Assembly: GCF_014195535.1 (NCBI RefSeq)
Contig: NZ_JACIBY010000016.1
Location: 62,001-126,000 of the forward strand
Length of the DNA stretch: 64,000 bases
DNA from: Runella defluvii
Lineage (GTDB): Bacteria > Bacteroidota > Bacteroidia > Cytophagales > Spirosomataceae
Direction: 5' to 3'
Shown here piece after piece: positions 26,686 through 36,539 of this stretch (the stretch's first letter is position 1; every line of letters starts with the position of its first letter). A program made the translations under genes and the position numbers. Under the pieces are notes generated by a model. That model saw only the letters and a program-made list of their open reading frames with translations, searched no databases and had not been told where the DNA came from.

Positions 26686-29600
26686 ATGGATTCCCATTTA
26701 TTTAAACACAACGTTTGGATTAGGATTATGAAAATTTCAGGTCTGCAGTTCTTGCTTGTGCTCTTATTTTTCAAAATAAGTTTTGCCCACGATAGCAAAG
26801 CGCAAGAGTTTTTGAACCGCCGCATTAGTTTTTCGGCCCAGAATCAAGATGCTGAAGTGATTATCAAACGCATTGAGAAACTAGCAAAAGTGCAATTTCT
26901 GTTTAGTCGAGAAGTTGTACAATCAAAGCGTAAAATCACGTATCAAGCCAACAATGAAGAACTTTTTGGCGTATTGGAGCACATTTTGACCCCGCTAAAC
27001 CTTACTTACGAAGTAGTGGGGCAACAAATTTTAATCAAACGGCTGCCTGCACCGCCCACACCCGCCCAAGAAAAATCTGCGGAAGCAGCGAGTGTCTCCG
27101 ACATCAAGCTCATTGACATCACAGGCCGTGTCACAGGAGACGACGGTCAAGGATTACCAGGCGTAAGTATTCAGGTCAAAGGGACGGTGAAAGGAACCAG
27201 CACCGATGCCAACGGCGACTACAAACTGTCACTTACTGATGCCAACGGCGTTGTGTTGGTTTTTTCGTACGTCGGCTATGTTAGCAAAGAGGTAGCAGTA
27301 GGTGCGCAAAAAATCATTAATATTCGTTTAGAGGCAGACAACAAGACCCTCAACGAAGTGGTGGTAGTAGGCTACGGTACGCAGCGCAAAAGAGACATTA
27401 CGGGTTCGGTGGTGTCAGTGAACGAGGCAACCTTGAAAGAAGTACCTGCCCCCAACCTTTTGAACCAACTTAAAGGCCGTGCCGCAGGGGTTTCTATTGT
27501 GAGCAACGGTTCTACACCTGGTAGTCAAGCAACCATCCGTATTCGCGGAAACCGCTCCCTTACAACAGGTAACGGTGACGGGCTTGATGGCCCGCTGGTA
27601 GTAGTAGATGGAATTCCGTTTGGGGGATTGAATGACATTAACCCTGATGATATTGCTAATCTTGAAATCTTGAAAGACGCATCGGCAACGGCCATTTATG
27701 GTTCAAGAGGAGCTGGTGGTGTTATCTTGATTACGACAAAAAGAGGAAAAACGGGCAAGCCAGTGTTGACGTATGATGGTTACCACGGGGTGACAAACAT
27801 CATGGGCAAATACAACGTCATGAACGGCGAGCAGTACGCCAAATTCAAAGAGCAATCGGCGGCACTGAACACCCAAGGCGCAGGTACAACGGCCTATCCA
27901 CTCACGGAAGAAGAAAAAGCAAACCTTGCCGCAGGCGTTTCTACCAATTGGCAAGATTTATTGTACAAACAGGGCTTTAACACAAGTCACCAGCTTGGCT
28001 TGCAGGGTGGTGTAGAAAATACCCAATACGGTTTGGGGCTTGGTTATTTCAATGAAACGGGTATTATGCCGAATCAAAATTTTCAGCGTATGAATATCCG
28101 TGCTACCATAGATCAAAAAATTGGCAAGCGAGTAAAAATAGGTTTAAATACCCTCAATACCCTTACTTACCGAAATGATCCTGCAGGGGGAGGCGTTCCG
28201 ACGGAGTTGGTGCGTCTATCGCCACTGATCAAACCCTACAATGAGGATGGAACCGTACTTTTGAACCCTAAACGCGGAACCATTGAGGCGCAGGCAGTAA
28301 GCCCGCTTACCCTCATTTCTCGCGGCAACGATATTCTTTCGAGAGAGCGTGCTATCAGAACATTCAATAGTTTGTACGCCGAAGTCAACATTTTGGATGG
28401 CCTCAAGTATCGGTTCAACGTTGGATTGAACTATAGCCAGACTGGTTTTAATGGCTACGGTCCGCCAAATACATTTGTCAATACAGGAGTGGATCAAAGT
28501 GTATCAAGCGCCGAAATTAGAAATACGGAGTATTGGGACGTCAATATGCAGCACTTGCTGTATTATGATAAAACCATTGGAAAACATCGAATAGGCTTTA
28601 CGGGGCTCTATGAATATACAAAAAATCACTCGCTTGGTAGCCGATTTACGGTAAGGGGAGTTCCCGCTGATTACATTAAAACAGCCAATTTTGCGCTGGC
28701 TTCTGGAACGCCCGTTGCACCTACCGACTTCGGCAATTCCTTTTCAGAAACGGGGCTGCTTTCCTACATGGCCCGCTTGAACTATACGTTCAATGATAAA
28801 TACACCTTGACGGCAACGTTCCGTAGAGATGGTTCATCTACCTTGTCTCCCGCTAATCAATACTTCAATTATCCCGCCATTGGTTTGAGTTGGAATGTCA
28901 TCGATGAGCCATTTATGAAGGATTTAGCCGTTTTCTCTAACCTAAAATTGAGAGGTGGTTGGGGGATTTCGGGTAACCGTAACGTAGGTGCTTATGCGAC
29001 GTTAGGGGCACTTTCGACGGGTTATTACAACTTTGGAACAACGACTGGGGGGCAGGTACTTGCCTACACTGTTACGAGCCTTCCAGCGGCTAATTTGGGT
29101 TGGCAATCGACGGCTCAGACAGATGTTGGTTTAGAAATTGGTTTGTTTAACAACCGTATTACGGGAACATTTGATGTGTATTTCCAGAAAACGAAAGACA
29201 TTTTGCTTTCGGTCAACCTTCCAGAAAGTAATGGGGCCAATTCTACCCTGAAAAACTTAGGAAGAACCGAAGGAAAAGGGTTTGAGTCTTCGTTAACGTT
29301 TGATATTTTCAGAAATAAGGATGGTTTTAATTGGAGTACCGATGTGACCTATTTCTTTAACCGTGAAAAAATCACGCAGCTTACCACCCCGACCGAGTTG
29401 GATAACAAAGGAAACTTCTGGTTTGTTGGACAACCGTTGACCGTTATTTATGACTACAATAAGATTGGTATCTGGCAACAAGCGGATTTGGATAATGGCA
29501 CGTTGAAAAAACAAACGTCGCCAGTGCAGATTCCTGGTGAAATCAGAGTGGAAGATGTTGATAACAATGGGGTGATTGATGCCAATGACCGCAAGATTAT

Positions 29601-30159
29601 CGGTAATTTTCAACCAAAATGGGAAGGTGGTCTAACCAACAGATTCAACTACAAAGGCTTTGACTTATCTATCGTTACTTTCGCCCGCATGGGAATGAAA
29701 GTAGTAGTGCCTTATTTGTCGGGTACGTCGGGTGGTGGTTCTGGTTTTGGCTTCTTAAATCAAGGACGTTCCAACCAATTGGTGATGGATTACTGGACCC
29801 CAGAAAACCCAACCAATGCGTTCCCTCGACCAGATGCAGGTGGTGGTGTGCGTAACTTTACTTCTACTACTTCGTATCAAGACGGTTCTTTCATCAAAAT
29901 GAGAAGTATCAACTTAGGTTATACTGTCAGTGGAAAAACCCTAACCAAATTGGGGATTTCTTCTGCCCGCATTTACCTAAACGCTACGAACCCTTTCATC
30001 ATTTACTCGCCACTGGTGAAAGCCAAATTGGCGGTTGATCCTGAAGGAAACGGTTATGGTAATACCATTCAAGGAGGCAATTTCAACCGTTTCGTAACGG
30101 TCAACCTAAACAATCCTCCAGTGCGTCAATATACGATGGGTGTAAATCTTAAATTTTAA
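26686..30159 (+). CDS. susC: SusC-like TonB-dependent transporter with STN signalling domain
   Basis: A 1157-residue outer-membrane transporter. The ATG at 26686 (MDSHLFKHNVWIRIMKIS) is chosen because this opening is usual in the family. After a signal peptide ending near DSKAQ comes an STN domain (about 45-100, ISFSAQNQDAEVIIKRIEKL), the part that contacts the anti-sigma factor. A carboxypeptidase-regulatory-like domain starts near residue 145 (ITGRVTGDDGQGLPGVSI). The plug has GYGTQRKRDITGSV and the beta-barrel fills the remainder, ending in an aromatic-rich strand (MGVNLKF). It imports glycan oligosaccharides together with the SusD lid encoded 6 bp downstream. Substrate inferred from the neighbouring hydrolases: arabinoxylan fragments. 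Confidence 0.95.
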   Translation: MDSHLFKHNVWIRIMKISGLQFLLVLLFFKISFAHDSKAQEFLNRRISFSAQNQDAEVIIKRIEKLAKVQFLFSREVVQSKRKITYQANNEELFGVLEHILTPLNLTYEVVGQQILIKRLPAPPTPAQEKSAEAASVSDIKLIDITGRVTGDDGQGLPGVSIQVKGTVKGTSTDANGDYKLSLTDANGVVLVFSYVGYVSKEVAVGAQKIINIRLEADNKTLNEVVVVGYGTQRKRDITGSVVSVNEATLKEVPAPNLLNQLKGRAAGVSIVSNGSTPGSQATIRIRGNRSLTTGNGDGLDGPLVVVDGIPFGGLNDINPDDIANLEILKDASATAIYGSRGAGGVILITTKRGKTGKPVLTYDGYHGVTNIMGKYNVMNGEQYAKFKEQSAALNTQGAGTTAYPLTEEEKANLAAGVSTNWQDLLYKQGFNTSHQLGLQGGVENTQYGLGLGYFNETGIMPNQNFQRMNIRATIDQKIGKRVKIGLNTLNTLTYRNDPAGGGVPTELVRLSPLIKPYNEDGTVLLNPKRGTIEAQAVSPLTLISRGNDILSRERAIRTFNSLYAEVNILDGLKYRFNVGLNYSQTGFNGYGPPNTFVNTGVDQSVSSAEIRNTEYWDVNMQHLLYYDKTIGKHRIGFTGLYEYTKNHSLGSRFTVRGVPADYIKTANFALASGTPVAPTDFGNSFSETGLLSYMARLNYTFNDKYTLTATFRRDGSSTLSPANQYFNYPAIGLSWNVIDEPFMKDLAVFSNLKLRGGWGISGNRNVGAYATLGALSTGYYNFGTTTGGQVLAYTVTSLPAANLGWQSTAQTDVGLEIGLFNNRITGTFDVYFQKTKDILLSVNLPESNGANSTLKNLGRTEGKGFESSLTFDIFRNKDGFNWSTDVTYFFNREKITQLTTPTELDNKGNFWFVGQPLTVIYDYNKIGIWQQADLDNGTLKKQTSPVQIPGEIRVEDVDNNGVIDANDRKIIGNFQPKWEGGLTNRFNYKGFDLSIVTFARMGMKVVVPYLSGTSGGGSGFGFLNQGRSNQLVMDYWTPENPTNAFPRPDAGGGVRNFTSTTSYQDGSFIKMRSINLGYTVSGKTLTKLGISSARIYLNATNPFIIYSPLVKAKLAVDPEGNGYGNTIQGGNFNRFVTVNLNNPPVRQYTMGVNLKF

Positions 30160-30165
30160 TTCAAG

Positions 30166-31977
30166 ATGAAAAAAATACATAGTTTAATCCTTGCTTTTAC
30201 TTTGCTATTCTGCTTGAGTTGCGGGAAAATATTGGAAGAGCATCCGCAATCACAAATTGTCCCCGCTTACTTTAATAGTTCTGCTGGGGTATTGGGCGGG
30301 ATTGCTGGCGTATATAATTTGATCCGAAACCAATGGGGAACCGAAGGGTTTTCTTCCGAAATGCAAGCTGGTACCGACGAATTTATTCAGGGAGCCAGCA
30401 GCGGCGGAGGCCCGATACATACCTACAATGGTCTCAATAGTTCCAATTTCGGCTCGGCTTGGGGGACGTCTTTTGTGGCAATCAATACCATCAACGGTGT
30501 ATTGAAATATGGACAGAGTATTGACCTGCCAGAAGCAACAAAAAAACAATATTTAGCCCAGGCCAAGTTTTTGAGAGCTTTCTGGTATTTTTATTTGGTG
30601 CAAACATGGGGAGATGTTCCATTGAGTACGGAGTTTATTACGGTTCCCTCACAAAGTGCCAAAAGAGACCCCGCAGCCGAGGTATATAAGTTGATTATTC
30701 AAGACTTAACGGAGGCCGCTGCTGCTTTGCCCGATAAACCAACTGCTCCATTCTTAGGAAAGGCAGCGACCAAGCCTGTGGCTTTATTTTTCTTGGCAAA
30801 AGCTTATCTGACCCGTGGTTGGCTGACAAATTCGCAGGCAGATTTTGCGGAGGCAGCTAAAATTTCAAACGATCTTATTGCGGCGAAAGGAACCTATGGT
30901 TTAGACCTTTGGCAGGATTTTGGCGATGCTTTTGTTCCTGCCAACGACTATGGGAAAGAAACCATGTTTGTTAGCGATCACTCAAATGATGCTAAGTTTG
31001 GTTATTATACCGTAGGAGGTGGAGCCAGTGGTGGTGATGCGCAAAACCTTACGCCTTGGTTTACCAACTGGAACTATCCGAACAACAGCGGACTCAATTC
31101 TTTTATAAATGCGTCGGGGGTATTGGTGAACTCAGGCACTTCAGGGATGATTCGTGATTCGTACTATGGTCGCCCATACGCCCGTATTCGCCCGAACAGT
31201 GTGAAGCAAACCTCAGGCGAAAGCACAGGTAAAAATTATTTTCTTGATCAGGCGTTTGTAAAAAGAGATGTTGACTCAAGATTTGCCAATACATTCTACA
31301 CGACGTATATTTCTAATACTGCGGTAACAAATACAGCGACAGCCGCCAATAACAAACGCGGTATTGGCTATACCATGCAAGTTGGCATTGATACCGCCGT
31401 GTGGATTACAGATTATGAAGTGGTAGGTGCTCCGCAATTTAACGGAACAAGACCCTTTAAGGGAATCATCGCGCCGCCAAGCACGTGGAATGCCAATTTA
31501 TATCCTGCTATTAAGAAACACATGGATCCGAGCCGTGGCACTAATTTCAATGACCCTTCTACTCGTCCAGTTGTTATTACTCGATTTTCTGAAGTATATC
31601 TGATTGGTGCTGAAGCGTATTTGATGTCGGGTAACAAAGCCAAAGCGGCTGAACTTCTCAACGTCATTCGCCAACGAGCGGCTTATCGAAAAACCAATAC
31701 TGCGGCGCAAAATGCTGCGGCAGCAACTGCCATGACGATTACGGCCGATGATGTCACAATTGACTTTATCTTGGATGAAAGAAGCAGAGAGTTTTTTGGT
31801 GAATGGATGAGATACCACGATTTGGTTCGGACCAAAACCTTGGTAAGACGTATAAAAGCTTGGAATAGTGAGGCGGGGCCGTATATAAAAGATTTTCATG
31901 TTTTACGGCCAATCCCTCAGTCGCAAATAGACCGCACGGTGGAAGGTCCTAAATTTCCGCAAAATCCTGGCTATTAG
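30166..31977 (+). CDS. susD: SusD-like glycan-binding lipoprotein
   Basis: A 603-residue surface lipoprotein with lipobox LSCG (Cys19). The SusD fold is shown by FLRAFWYFYLVQTWGDVPL in the TPR half, and by FSEVYLIGAEAYLMSGNKAKA and LDERSREFFGEWMRYHDLVR near the C-terminus. It forms the hinged lid of the SusC transporter and captures oligosaccharides. It starts 6 bp after susC, so the pair is co-translated. No SusE/SusF-like or SGBP lipoprotein follows; a terminator comes next. The assignment is firm; the ligand is inferred from context. Confidence 0.95.
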   Translation: MKKIHSLILAFTLLFCLSCGKILEEHPQSQIVPAYFNSSAGVLGGIAGVYNLIRNQWGTEGFSSEMQAGTDEFIQGASSGGGPIHTYNGLNSSNFGSAWGTSFVAINTINGVLKYGQSIDLPEATKKQYLAQAKFLRAFWYFYLVQTWGDVPLSTEFITVPSQSAKRDPAAEVYKLIIQDLTEAAAALPDKPTAPFLGKAATKPVALFFLAKAYLTRGWLTNSQADFAEAAKISNDLIAAKGTYGLDLWQDFGDAFVPANDYGKETMFVSDHSNDAKFGYYTVGGGASGGDAQNLTPWFTNWNYPNNSGLNSFINASGVLVNSGTSGMIRDSYYGRPYARIRPNSVKQTSGESTGKNYFLDQAFVKRDVDSRFANTFYTTYISNTAVTNTATAANNKRGIGYTMQVGIDTAVWITDYEVVGAPQFNGTRPFKGIIAPPSTWNANLYPAIKKHMDPSRGTNFNDPSTRPVVITRFSEVYLIGAEAYLMSGNKAKAAELLNVIRQRAAYRKTNTAAQNAAAATAMTITADDVTIDFILDERSREFFGEWMRYHDLVRTKTLVRRIKAWNSEAGPYIKDFHVLRPIPQSQIDRTVEGPKFPQNPGY

Positions 31978-32020
31978 AGCAATAGCCGTTGTGTTTATAG
32001 ATAGATAAAGAGAGCGTTAG

Positions 32021-32056
32021 AGATGTAAGTGGCATTTGTCACTTACATCTTTTTTT
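32021..32056 (+). terminator. Intrinsic terminator after susD
   Basis: Perfect 11-bp stem AGATGTAAGTG / CACTTACATCT with loop GCATTTGT, followed by a T-run to 32056. It separates susC/susD from the hydrolase run, which therefore needs its own promoter or read-through. Confidence 0.9.
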
Positions 32057-32106
32057 AATCTTTCAATTATTGTATTTGTATATTTTATGAAATAAATATA
32101 ACTTTT

Positions 32107-32114
32107 TATCTTTG
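32107..32114 (+). promoter_or_regulatory. Possible Bacteroidota -7 box before the hydrolase run
   Basis: TATCTTTG fits the TAnnTTTG -7 consensus and lies 119 bp upstream of the GH95 start, just after the susD terminator. No good TTG at the right distance upstream was found, so the call is weak. Confidence 0.35.
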
Positions 32115-32232
32115 CTAAATCAGTTATCTCTTTCTGAATAAATAAAATCGGTAGTGGGAACAGCACTATCTTTTTTGTAACTATAAATGTGTCATATTTA
32201 CACATTCCTTTTGTGTTGTAAACGTATTATCA

Positions 32233-34704
32233 ATGAAACAGTTACTGTTATTTTTCTTATTGGTTTTATCATCATTGGGTTTTGCCCAACCATCCAAAAA
32301 CCTCAGACTCTGGTACAACAAACCTGCGGGAACCGTCTGGGAAAATGCCCTGCCGATTGGGAACGGGCGGTTGGGTGGAATGGTCTATGGCAATGTTGGC
32401 AAAGAAACGATTCAGCTGAATGAACACACCGTTTGGTCGGGTAGCCCCAACCGCAACGATAACCTCGACGCGTGGGCGTCGTTGCCCCAAATCCGCCAGC
32501 TGATTTTTGACGGGAAACAAAAAGACGCCGAGAAACTGGCTAATAAAACCATTATCACCAAAAAATCGCACGGGCAGATGTTCCAGCCCGTCGGTAGTTT
32601 GCAACTGACCTTTGACGGCCACGATAACTACACCGATTACTACCGTGACCTCGACATTGAGCGGGCAGTTGCCAAAACGAGCTATACCGCCAACGGCGTA
32701 ACCTATACCCGCGAAATCTTTGCGTCGTTGCCTGAGCGCGTGTTGGTCGTGCAGCTTACGGCGAGCAAACCGAGTGCGCTGTCGTTCCGCGCTTCCTATA
32801 CTACCCCTCAGTTAAAACCAGTCATCAGCGCCAATGCCAACGAACTTACCATTGCGGGCACTACCTCCGACCACGAAGGAGTGAAAGGCATGGTGAAATA
32901 CATGGGTATTGCGAAAATAAAAACCAACGGTGGTACGGTCGCCGCCAACGATACCAGCCTGACCGTAAAAGAAGCAACGTCGGCTACGATTTATATTTCG
33001 ATTGCGACCAATTTCGTCAATTATAAAGACGTTTCGGGGGATGAAAAAGCCCGCGTTTACGACTACCTGAACAAGGCATTTCCTAAGCCGTATGCGGCTT
33101 TACTGACTCAACACATTGCCGCTTACCAACGCTATTTTAATCGGGTGAAACTGGACCTTGGCATTACCGACGCTGCCAGACTCCCAACCGATGAACGGCT
33201 TAAAAACTTCCGCTCGGTCAATGACCCTCAGTTGGTTACGCTCTATTACCAATACGGTCGTTATCTGTTGATTTCGTCTTCGCAGCCGAGCAATAAAGGG
33301 GAGTCGGGGCAACCTGCCAACTTACAGGGCATCTGGAACCACCGTATGCGTCCGCCGTGGGACAGCAAATACACCATCAACATCAATGCCCAGATGAACT
33401 ATTGGCCTGCCGAAAAAACCAACCTGTCGGAGCTGCACGAACCGTTCTTGAAAATGGTAACGGAGCTGTCGGAAACAGGTCAGGAAACGGCGCGGGAGAT
33501 GTACCACACCCGTGGCTGGATGGCGCACCACAATACCGACATCTGGCGGGCAACGGGGGCCATCGACGGGGCTTTCTGGGGTATGTGGCTCGGCGGCGGT
33601 GGCTGGACAGCCCAACACTTGTGGGAGCATTATCTGTACAGCGGCGACAAAGCGTATCTGACAAAAATTTACCCCATTCTGAAAGGAGCGGCTCTTTTCT
33701 ACGCCGATTTTCTGATTGAACACCCTAAATACAAATGGCTGGTGATCAACCCTGGGAGCTCCCCCGAAAACGCCCCGCAAGCCCACGACGGTTCGTCGCT
33801 GGACGCGGGCACGACGATGGACAACCAGATTGTGTTCGATGCCTTCAGTACGGTGATTCGGGCAACGGAAATTCTGAAAAAAGACGTTGCATTTGCTGAT
33901 ACACTCAAACAATTACGGAATAAACTGGCTCCCATGCACGTGGGGCAATACGGTCAATTGCAGGAATGGCTCGATGACGTGGACGACCCCAACGACCACC
34001 ACCGCCACGTGTCGCACCTATACGGCCTGTTCCCTTCTAACCAGATTTCCCCGTACCGCACGCCCGAATTATTCAATGCGTCGCGGACTACCCTCATCCA
34101 CCGTGGCGACGTTTCGACGGGCTGGAGCATGGGCTGGAAAGTAAACTGGTGGGCCAAGTTGCAGGACGGCAATCACGCCTATGCGTTGATTCAGAATCAG
34201 TTAACGCCCCTTGGTGTCATTAAGGAAGGCGGTGGAACATACAACAACCTGTTTGACGCACACCCACCGTTCCAGATTGACGGCAATTTTGGCTGTACGT
34301 CGGGCATTACCGAAATGCTGATGCAAAGTGCTGACGGAGCCGTACACCTGCTGCCTGCGCTGCCCGATGTGTGGCCTGCTGGCAACGTGGGCGGCTTGCG
34401 CGCCATCGGCGGTTTTGAGGTGACAGACATGCAGTGGAAAGACGGCAAACTAACCAAACTGACCGTAAAGTCCACTTTGGGAGGCAACCTGCGGGTGCGC
34501 ACGCCCAATGCCCTCAAACTTACTAGTGGCGGCGGCTTAAAACCAGCGACAGGCGAGAACCCAAATGCGTTTTATGTGACCCAAAAAACGGCCCCTGCGG
34601 TCATTTCTGCCAAAGCCAGCGTGGCACCTCTTTCGTTGAAAGAAACGGTGCTATACGATGTGCCAACGCAGGCTGGGAAGTCGTATGTCTTTGTTGCCCA
34701 ATAA
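32233..34704 (+). CDS. GH95 alpha-L-fucosidase / alpha-L-galactosidase
   Basis: An 823-residue exported enzyme with a short signal peptide ([19 protein letters not shown]). The N-terminal beta domain carries the family opening [20 protein letters not shown] and [17 protein letters not shown]. The (alpha/alpha)6 barrel includes [31 protein letters not shown] and the late [22 protein letters not shown]95 enzymes invert alpha-1,2-L-fucosides or alpha-L-galactosides. In a xylan setting, L-galactose capping of glucuronoarabinoxylan (as in maize) is the more fitting target; this is inference. It is the first gene of the 27-kb hydrolase run and lies 30 bp before the GH43 gene. By eye its DNA is more GC-rich than susC/susD. 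Confidence 0.92.
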   Translation: MKQLLLFFLLVLSSLGFAQPSKNLRLWYNKPAGTVWENALPIGNGRLGGMVYGNVGKETIQLNEHTVWSGSPNRNDNLDAWASLPQIRQLIFDGKQKDAEKLANKTIITKKSHGQMFQPVGSLQLTFDGHDNYTDYYRDLDIERAVAKTSYTANGVTYTREIFASLPERVLVVQLTASKPSALSFRASYTTPQLKPVISANANELTIAGTTSDHEGVKGMVKYMGIAKIKTNGGTVAANDTSLTVKEATSATIYISIATNFVNYKDVSGDEKARVYDYLNKAFPKPYAALLTQHIAAYQRYFNRVKLDLGITDAARLPTDERLKNFRSVNDPQLVTLYYQYGRYLLISSSQPSNKGESGQPANLQGIWNHRMRPPWDSKYTININAQMNYWPAEKTNLSELHEPFLKMVTELSETGQETAREMYHTRGWMAHHNTDIWRATGAIDGAFWGMWLGGGGWTAQHLWEHYLYSGDKAYLTKIYPILKGAALFYADFLIEHPKYKWLVINPGSSPENAPQAHDGSSLDAGTTMDNQIVFDAFSTVIRATEILKKDVAFADTLKQLRNKLAPMHVGQYGQLQEWLDDVDDPNDHHRHVSHLYGLFPSNQISPYRTPELFNASRTTLIHRGDVSTGWSMGWKVNWWAKLQDGNHAYALIQNQLTPLGVIKEGGGTYNNLFDAHPPFQIDGNFGCTSGITEMLMQSADGAVHLLPALPDVWPAGNVGGLRAIGGFEVTDMQWKDGKLTKLTVKSTLGGNLRVRTPNALKLTSGGGLKPATGENPNAFYVTQKTAPAVISAKASVAPLSLKETVLYDVPTQAGKSYVFVAQ

Positions 34705-34734
34705 ACTAACGAACAGAATACTTAAATCATAACC

Positions 34735-36408
34735 ATGTTGAAAACTGCACTTACCGCCTTTTATCTTGCTTGCTTAATGGCATTGAGTCCACTTGCGCAG
34801 GCCCAGAAAGTTACCTTAACCAACCCGATTTTGACGGGTTTTTATCCTGACCCGAGCATCGTTAAAGTCGGGGCTGATTATTACAGCGTGCATTCTACGT
34901 TTTCGTACTTTCCGGGTCTGCCCATCATGCACAGCCGCGACCTGAAAAACTGGAAACAAATCGGCAACGTCATCAGCCGTCCATCGCAAATGGATTTCAT
35001 GGGCGAGCGCATGAGCCGTGGGCTTTTTGCTCCTGCCATTACGTATTACAAAGGCGTCTATTATGTTACTTGTACGGATATTGACCATGACGGGAACTTT
35101 GTCGTGACCGCTACCAACCCAGCGGGACCGTACAGCAACCCTGTAAAACTTCCACAAGTCAGGGGTATCGACCCATCCATTTATTTTGACGAAGCCACCG
35201 ATAAAGCTTATGTGGTTTATAACAGCGATGCTCCTGATAATAAACCACTTTATCCGGGTCATCGCACCGTTCAGATGTATGAGTTTGATTACAAAAACTT
35301 AAAAACGATCGGAGAAAAAAAGCAATTGATAAACGGTGGGGTGGACATTAGCAAAAAACCAGTTTGGATTGAAGGTCCACACATTTTGAAACGCAACGAT
35401 TGGTATATACTGTATTGTGCCGAGGGAGGAACTTCGGTTAATCACTCACAAGTGGCCTTGCGTAGCAAAGATATTTGGGGACCGTATGTACCGTTTGAAG
35501 GCAACCCAGTCTTGACCCAAAGAGGCTTACCCGCCGACCGCCCCAACCCGATTACGTCGGCAGGGCACGCGCAGTTTATTGAAGGCCCCGACGGCAATTG
35601 GTACTCGATTTTCTTGGCTGTTCGCCCTTACGAAGGTGATTTTTACAACACAGGTCGCGAAATGTTCATTGCTCCGCTCACGTGGGTAAACGATTGGCCA
35701 ATGATTGAACACGGCGAAAAAGCCATTGAATACAAGTATGCTACCAACATCAAAGAAGTAAAACAGAAAGGGGCTTTGCCGCAAAACGGCAATTTTGCTT
35801 ATACCATGACCTTCGACAAAGGACTCGACCTTTCGCTCATGCACTTGCGAACGGTTGATAGTAGTTCATTTAAAACGTCTAAAAATGGTCTAACGCTTAA
35901 ACTCAAGCCTGAAACAATCTCAGAGTTGGGCAATCCATCTTTTGTGGCCAAACGCCAGCAACACATGTATTCAGTAGCTGAAACAGAGTTGAATTTTACG
36001 CCAAAAACTGAAAAAGAAAAGGCGGGTTTGGTGATTTATCAGGACGAAAGCCATTTTTACTTTTTGGCAAAATCTATCAAAGATGGTAAAACACAAGTGG
36101 AATTATACAAAAGTGTGCATCGCAAAAAAGACGTAGAATTGATCAATACGTTACCCGTAGGAAATGGCAAATTGAGTTTAAAAATAACGTCAAAAGCCGA
36201 TAAAGTTGATTTTGAGATTTCTGAAAACGGTAAAACGTACAAAATCGTTGCCGAAAACTTAGATGGGAAGCACTTATCTACCAAAGTATCAGGTGGATTT
36301 ATTGGCAATGTGTATGCTATGTATGCTACTTCAAATGGTGAAAAAAGCGATAATACAGCAACATTTAAGTATTTGAAATACAGCGGCAATGATCCTGTAT
36401 TGAAATAA
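34735..36408 (+). CDS. GH43 beta-xylosidase/arabinofuranosidase with C-terminal beta-sandwich
   Basis: A 557-residue exported enzyme (signal peptide ending LAQAQ). The N-terminal propeller has base Asp39 in GFYPDPSIV, Asp146 in GIDPSIYFD and acid Glu213 in WIEGPHILK. The C-terminal 190 residues form a concanavalin-like module typical of two-domain GH43 enzymes (YTMTFDKGLDLSLMHLRT to FIGNVYAMYATS). Such enzymes release xylose or arabinose from arabinoxylan oligosaccharides. It follows GH95 by 30 bp. The last codons are partly duplicated downstream together with a palindromic repeat. Subfamily not assigned. Confidence 0.9.
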   Translation: MLKTALTAFYLACLMALSPLAQAQKVTLTNPILTGFYPDPSIVKVGADYYSVHSTFSYFPGLPIMHSRDLKNWKQIGNVISRPSQMDFMGERMSRGLFAPAITYYKGVYYVTCTDIDHDGNFVVTATNPAGPYSNPVKLPQVRGIDPSIYFDEATDKAYVVYNSDAPDNKPLYPGHRTVQMYEFDYKNLKTIGEKKQLINGGVDISKKPVWIEGPHILKRNDWYILYCAEGGTSVNHSQVALRSKDIWGPYVPFEGNPVLTQRGLPADRPNPITSAGHAQFIEGPDGNWYSIFLAVRPYEGDFYNTGREMFIAPLTWVNDWPMIEHGEKAIEYKYATNIKEVKQKGALPQNGNFAYTMTFDKGLDLSLMHLRTVDSSSFKTSKNGLTLKLKPETISELGNPSFVAKRQQHMYSVAETELNFTPKTEKEKAGLVIYQDESHFYFLAKSIKDGKTQVELYKSVHRKKDVELINTLPVGNGKLSLKITSKADKVDFEISENGKTYKIVAENLDGKHLSTKVSGGFIGNVYAMYATSNGEKSDNTATFKYLKYSGNDPVLK

Positions 36409-36523
36409 TGTACCCTTGGAAAGGTTTTGAACCTTTCCAAGGATGAAATGAAATACAGTGGCAATGATCCTGTATTGAAATAAAAAACGTCTAACCTTGG
36501 AAAGGTTTTGAACCTTTCCAAGG
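36375..36523 (+). repeat. Duplicated gene tail plus two palindromic repeats
   Basis: The last 34 bp of the GH43 gene (36375-36408) recur at 36450-36483 with one mismatch, including the stop codon. Each copy is followed by the same 29-bp palindrome (36414-36442 and 36495-36523), stem CCTTGGAAAGG / CCTTTCCAAGG. This is a tandem duplication of gene end plus REP-like element. The hairpins may stabilise or attenuate the polycistronic mRNA. Confidence 0.92.
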
Positions 36524-36539
36524 ATTAAAAAATAATGCC

